Assembly: GCA_910592005.1 (NCBI GenBank)
Contig: CAJVPP010002901.1
Coordinates: 1 to 13,199, forward strand
Source: Funneliformis mosseae
Lineage: Eukaryota; Glomeromycota; Glomeromycetes; Glomerales; Glomeraceae
Length of the DNA stretch: 13,199 bases
Direction of reading: 5' to 3'
Position numbers and translations under genes: made by a program. The first letter of the stretch is position 1. The number at the start of each line of letters is the position of its first letter. This document shows positions 9,125-13,199 of the stretch, one piece after another. The notes below the pieces were generated by a model. The model searched no databases and was not told where the DNA came from. It saw only the letters and a list, made by a program, of their open reading frames with translations.

Positions 9125-9158
9125 AAATAAAATAATATAATAATTATAGAAGTTACTA
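9125..9158 (-). repeat. Right terminal inverted repeat of Tc1 element
   Basis: Compared with the left arm over 34 positions it differs at 11. Ten of these are a G or C on the left replaced by A or T here as a transition; one is a transversion. Almost every G and C of the inner arm has been lost. Confidence 0.78.
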
Positions 9159-9768
9159 TATGTTAATTTTTTATAAAAATATTTCTTATAAATGTTATAT
9201 TATAAAAAAAAATAAAATAAATAAATATATATATATAATTGAAATTAATAAATTTACTTATATTTTAAAATTTTAAATATATAAGAAACTTTGATTTATT
9301 ATAATAAATAAATTATTTAAACTAATTCTAATTGATCTAGTAATATAATAATAATAATCATTATTAAATTTTTTAATAGTTAATATATTATACTTATAAG
9401 TAATTTTTTAATATAATCTGCTATTCTATCTTTATAATATCAATAATAATATTTTAATATCTAATAATAAATAAAGAATCCTATTTTATCTTAATTTTTT
9501 TTTATTTTTTTAACTCTTTAAGAAAAGAAATATTTATATTACTCTTTAGTAAGAAGTAAGAATTTATAAATTATAATATCAAATTCTACTGTTAATTATC
9601 AGTTTTTTTCATTATATCCATCTTTATTAATTTTAAAATAATTAATCATTTATTTTAAAAAAGAAAAAAATTGTTAAAAAAATTACTTTTAATTAAAAAT
9701 GACATTATAACTTGTAATAAATAAGTATTATAATATTACAACTAATTGCGATATTAATAAAAATTAAG

Positions 9769-9784
9769 TTATAACTAGTTATAA
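9769..9784. repeat. 16-bp perfect palindrome with weakly symmetric flanks
   Basis: TTATAACTAGTTATAA reads the same on both strands. The flanks out to about 9731 and 9826 keep rough mirror symmetry (GTATTA.. on the left, ..TAATAC on the right), so this may be the centre of a decayed inverted-repeat element. Confidence 0.4.
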
Positions 9785-10560
9785 TTAATGATAAATAAAT
9801 ATATATGATTGTAACTAATTGTAATACTATTTTTACTTTCAGTAAATATTTAATCATTTTAGCTAATCTTTCATAAAAGGTTTTTAATAATGATATTTTT
9901 TATTTTTAAAAATTATTAAATTATTATAATATCTTCAATAGTATCTCTATATATTATTACATATAATATCTTTTAAAAATAATACTCCCTATGATTAATA
10001 CTTAAATACTATTCACTATTCATATTAATTTAGTTACAAATAATATCTAAATACTTTTCAAAGTTAAATTTTATGAAAATTGATTAATATCTAAGCATAA
10101 CATTATTTTATATAGTTTTTTCAATATTTAATTTTTCTTATTACTTAAACTTAAATGTTTTTCATAATTTTATATAAAGAGAGGAAAAATACTAAGTTTT
10201 CTTAATATTTATTAAATATTAATTAAAGAAGGCTATATATATATAATGAGAAACAGTTATAAAAGAAAAATAAATTTAAATTTATTATGTAATTATAATC
10301 TCTATATATAATATTTTCTATATATTATATCCCTCTTAAAATAGTATTCGGTTTTTAATTTAGTACATTTAATTTCTTTAATTATATTATTTAATTAAAT
10401 TTGTATTATATTAATATCAAAATTTTTGTTGAATAAAATAATAATTTTATAAATTATACTGATATTATAATTTATTAAATAGAAATTTTGAAATTTTAAA
10501 AATACTTTAATATTAAATAAAAAAATTTTAATAATACATGACCTTATTTTAAAAATAATT

Positions 10561-10860
10561 TAAAAAAAAATGATTATTTATAATTATTTATTTATATAAT
10601 CCTGAATATTATTATTTTTGCAAATCAGGATAGATGAAATAATAAAAAAAATTTATTAAAAAATATTTTCTTTTCTCTCACTTTTTTTCAATAAAAAACT
10701 AATATAAAAAATTAAAAAAATAATTATTTATAATCATTTATTTATACAACTTTAAATACTGTTATTTTTTTGTAAAATTAAAATAGATAAAGCAATAAAA
10801 AAAATATTAAAAATATCTTTCTCTAATAAAAAAATAATATAAAAAAATTAAAAATCGAAA
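10561..10860. repeat. Degenerate tandem duplication, unit about 150 bp
   Basis: The unit starting near 10561 recurs near 10711. Matching landmarks are ATTATTTATAATTATTTATT at 10573 with ATTATTTATAATCATTTATT at 10723, and TAGATGAAATAATAAAAAAA at 10631 with TAGATAAAGCAATAAAAAAA at 10784. A third, poorer echo may follow to about 10920. Several differences are GC-to-AT transitions. Confidence 0.55.
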
Positions 10861-11358
10861 AAATAAATTAAAAAAATAAAAATATTTCTCATAAAAAAAG
10901 AATTTGAATTTAAAAAAAAAATTCCAATATAAAATTAAAAATTAAGTATCTTATTAATTTTATCTATTATTTGATTACAAAAAAGTAATATTTAAATTTG
11001 AGATTTTATGATAAATATTTACAAAAATAATAATTATAAAGCAGAACAAATTTTAAATAAATATTAATAGATTTACAAAATTTTATCATTAAAGATTATT
11101 AATTTATTCTAGTATTATCATAAAAAAATTTATATTTATATAATATTTAGCTAATATTACAACATTAAGAAATTAATATATAATAAATAAAGATGATAAA
11201 TATGATTTTGTATCCTGAAAAATTTTAAGTTTTCAGAATACTTATCATTATGTAAATAAAAAATATAAAATAGTGACAAATATTTTTATGATTACGTAAA
11301 GGTAGATTTTTTGTAGTAGGTAAGATATGACATTCTTATCTAAAGTAAAAATGTAGAT

Positions 11359-11408
11359 AGCTGTTTATGACTAAATAATATAATTATATTATTTAGTTAT
11401 AAACAGCT
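11359..11408. repeat. 50-nt near-perfect palindrome, no loop
   Basis: The 25-nt left arm (11359-11383, starting AGCTGTTTATGACTAAATAA) and the right arm (11384-11408, ending TTAGTTATAAACAGCT) are complementary at 24 of 25 positions. The single mismatch is a C/T difference. It could extrude as a cruciform, or be an inverted-repeat element reduced to its two ends. Confidence 0.85.
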
Positions 11409-11410
11409 TA

Positions 11411-11527
11411 AATTAGGTTATTTAATAATAAAATAATCTAGATATGACTAAATAATTTAAATATAATTAAATAATCTAAAATTAATAATCTAATTATGAT
11501 TAAATAATCTAATTAAATAACCTAATT
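11411..11527. repeat. Short element bounded by perfect 16-bp inverted repeats
   Basis: AATTAGGTTATTTAAT at 11411-11426 and its exact complement ATTAAATAACCTAATT at 11512-11527 bracket 85 bp. The interior is made of related TTAAATAATCTAA-like words. It starts two bases after the 50-nt palindrome. The shape resembles a miniature inverted-repeat element; no target-site duplication is certain. Confidence 0.55.
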
Positions 11528-11642
11528 GCAATGATTTTTTATATTTACCTATTTTTTTTTATTATATTCTTATTTTTGAAATCAAATTTTTTTCCCATTT
11601 CCTATTTATCATTTGTGATTATGTGATTAAATAATCTAATTA
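11497..11642. repeat. Direct 19-nt repeats
   Basis: TGATTAAATAATCTAATTA occurs exactly at 11497-11515 and again at 11624-11642, with related forms nearby (GACTAAATAAT at 11369 and 11445, CTTAAATAATTTGAATATG at 11650). These form a small dispersed family linking the palindrome and the bounded element. Confidence 0.6.
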
Positions 11643-11669
11643 TGACTATGCTTAAATAATTTGAATATG

Positions 11670-13040
11670 TCTTTTTTTATTATATGCTATACACCAATAA
11701 ATGCTTTCTAGTATAATTTATACTGGTAAGACTTCACAGCTGATTGATTACTAAATAGGTGGTAGTTTATTTTTTATTGTTAAACCTTTTGATTGCCAGT
11801 TGGATATGTAATGCTGTGTTATCCTTCTTAGTTATCAATGCTAGGCTAGCTGGTTTGAATACTAGTTTTATATTAAGAATTTATGCTTATTTAATTACCT
11901 TTTAAAATACCAAAATATGATAAAAAAATATCATATTAGATGATACAGTAAATTGCAGATCTGATTTTGGTCAGCACTATAGTATAATTTAGGCTAATTT
12001 TTAAAGCATGTGATTTAGAGAATCTAAGCTGACACTATAATAGTAACTTGGTAGTATCCTGAAACTATCATAGAACTAGTAGGAAACCTGAGTATTTCTA
12101 TTAATTTGCTAGTTTCAGGCCAGCTTGGATGTTGAGTTATTATATTCAAAGATCTAGCTAAATTTATGTACTGGCTAATTTTATACTACACCTATCTGCA
12201 TCAGTTATATAATCCTGTTACAGTACTGAACATTTTTTCATAGTTATAGACTAGTGACAGTAATATTTTCAGAACATTTCTGAAACTTGTAAAAAAAAAT
12301 TAATGGTTATACTTTTCTCAAAACTAATAAAAAAGATTTTGAACAATATGATATAGAAGCTAGTCCTGCTATAATAGGATGATAAATTACATTAAATAGC
12401 TTATATATTACTAGCTAAGTTTAATTTTACTTTTTGACTGCTTATTTGCCATTATGCTTTTCAAAGATATGATATGTATTATCATAGCCAGTTTATTTGA
12501 TTGTCAGAAGTATACTATTTTGATATGATATATATTATTATAGCTGGACTATTTATACTATACCTGAGTACATATCTAGAAATATATAAATCTTCTTTCA
12601 TTATTTTATATAATATTCTGAAAAAAACTTATTCTTTGAATACATATATACCACATATGCCTGAAAACATACCATTGAGATGTAGCCTTTATGCCATACC
12701 TGAATATATACTAGTATTAGGGTAGTTTTTTTTCATAATATTATATAATATTTCTGAAAAGGCCTTCATATTATATCTGAATACATATATAAGAAGGATA
12801 AGTCTTACGTGAAGGCTATATCATATCTGAGTATATATTTAGATCATATATAATATAAGTCTTTTGCCAATATTTATATAATAGAATATGTAGAAGACTT
12901 ATCTTTTGAATACATATCTGCTTGCTTTTCTTTTACAATTTTCTTACTAGCTTACTATATGTCTCTTTTTTTTAAAAGATGAAAAAATTAATTAAACATT
13001 TTTAAATTTTATAAAGTAATATAAACCTTTTTAAACTAAC
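11670..13040. other. Unclassified repetitive stretch, no gene supported
   Basis: Base composition is less extreme than on the left, with many CTAG, GCTAG and CTGA words. Stops interrupt all frames, and I recognise no transposase, polymerase or host-gene fragment. The degenerate motif family at 12558-12850 lies inside. A decayed transposon or long terminal repeat is possible but not shown. Confidence 0.5.
12558..12850 (+). repeat. Degenerate interspersed motif ATA-YCTGARTAYATAT
   Basis: Copies: CTATACCTGAGTACATAT (12558-12575), CCATACCTGAATATATAC (12695-12712), TTATATCTGAATACATAT (12771-12788) and TCATATCTGAGTATATAT (12821-12838). A partial TTGAATACATATCTG follows at 12907. Spacings are about 137, 76 and 50 nt, so this is not a regular tandem array. 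Confidence 0.5.
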
Positions 13041-13043
13041 AAT

Positions 13044-13199
13044 ATGAATACCTCAACTATTTTTGACTAAACTAATCATACTAGAATCACCTGCTATGAT
13101 AATATTAGACTCAATGAATATTTAAGTAACTCAAGCAGTTATACTGATAATAGATCTGATTTAAGATCAGATGATTATAATGACTATAAGTCTAATTAT
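13044..13199 (+). pseudogene. Start of an unrecognised reading frame with one in-frame stop, runs off the window
   Basis: From ATG at 13044 the frame reads MNTSTIFD, a TAA stop at 13068-13070, then stays open for 43 codons to the window end. It is rich in Asn, Ser, Asp and Tyr (for example SSSYTDNRSDLRSDDYNDYK). The stop is one C-to-T change from CAA (Gln). The polar, acidic N-terminus would suit a transposon-encoded or disordered protein, but I cannot name a family. It could also be a functional gene with a different start or an unseen intron. Confidence 0.35.

Larger units (their letters stand above)
7690..9158 (+). mobile_element. Decayed Tc1/mariner element, 1469 bp, with TA duplication
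   Basis: The left end starts CAGTGACTTCCATAATTATT after TA (7688-7689). The right end finishes in the degraded complement AATAATTATAGAAGTTACTA before TA (9159-9160). TA duplication, CAGTG-type ends, about 1.5 kb length and a single DD34E-type transposase frame inside are standard for the Tc1/mariner superfamily. The element is non-autonomous now because its transposase is broken. It sits about 180 bp from the candidate small gene and 1.5 kb from NUF2. Confidence 0.88.
9161..11340. other. Very AT-rich gene-free stretch
   Basis: I see no reading frame or RNA gene on either strand. The DNA is mostly A/T runs with occasional short repeats, of which the 9769 palindrome and the 150-bp tandem duplication at 10561 are the only ones I can define. 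Confidence 0.6.

Noticed and set aside
12501..12725. Plus-strand open frame of 74 codons, hydrophobic
   Set aside because: It consists of the degenerate ATA-CTGA-TACATAT repeat and AT-rich filler, with no splice context or family resemblance.
1..13199. tRNA, rRNA, spliceosomal RNA genes or CRISPR arrays
   Set aside because: I looked on both strands for conserved cores of these RNAs and for regularly spaced identical repeats, and saw none.

Overview
The window looks like nuclear DNA of a very AT-rich, intron-rich fungus. The two large genes are cut by introns of 66 to 146 nt with GT..AG ends, often with GTAAGT/GTATGT-type donors. A Tc1/mariner element and long AT-rich gene-free stretches surround the genes. 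An arbuscular mycorrhizal fungus (Glomeromycotina, Rhizophagus-like) is my best guess; other AT-rich early-diverging fungi cannot be excluded from sequence alone.

Layout. Positions 1-1521 are AT-rich and gene-free. Positions 1522-6156 hold a compact three-gene island that I could resolve exon by exon. A 12-exon OTU1/YOD1-type deubiquitinase (minus strand, 1522-3394) is divergent from a 4-exon APC13/SWM1-type anaphase-promoting-complex subunit (plus strand, 3429-4007). That gene converges on a 10-exon NUF2 kinetochore gene (minus strand, 4050-6156). Only 34 nt separate the first two start codons and 42 nt separate the last two genes. All three joined coding sequences keep frame across every junction (320, 101 and 453 residues). 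Positions 6157-7690 hold the NUF2 upstream region, a small GC-balanced patch with a hairpin, and a candidate small membrane-protein gene that I could not settle.

Positions 7690-9158 are a complete but decayed Tc1/mariner element: TA target-site duplication, terminal inverted repeats and a transposase pseudogene. Differences between the two ends, and several stop codons, are almost all of the C-to-T/G-to-A kind. From 9161 onward the DNA is AT-rich and repeat-laden. It contains a 150-bp degenerate tandem duplication, a nearly perfect 50-nt palindrome, a 16-bp perfect inverted repeat around 85 bp, degenerate interspersed motifs, and at the right edge the start of an unrecognised reading frame with one in-frame stop.

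How the genes relate. OTU1 acts with the Cdc48/p97 unfoldase on ubiquitylated proteins, APC13 belongs to the mitotic ubiquitin ligase APC/C, and NUF2 is part of the Ndc80 kinetochore complex. The APC13-NUF2 pairing therefore joins two mitosis genes tail to tail, though their proximity may be chance. I did not find a convincing new multi-gene system. The most unusual signals are an 8-nt microexon carrying most of the OTU1 catalytic-histidine motif, the very short divergent promoter, and the directional decay of the transposon.
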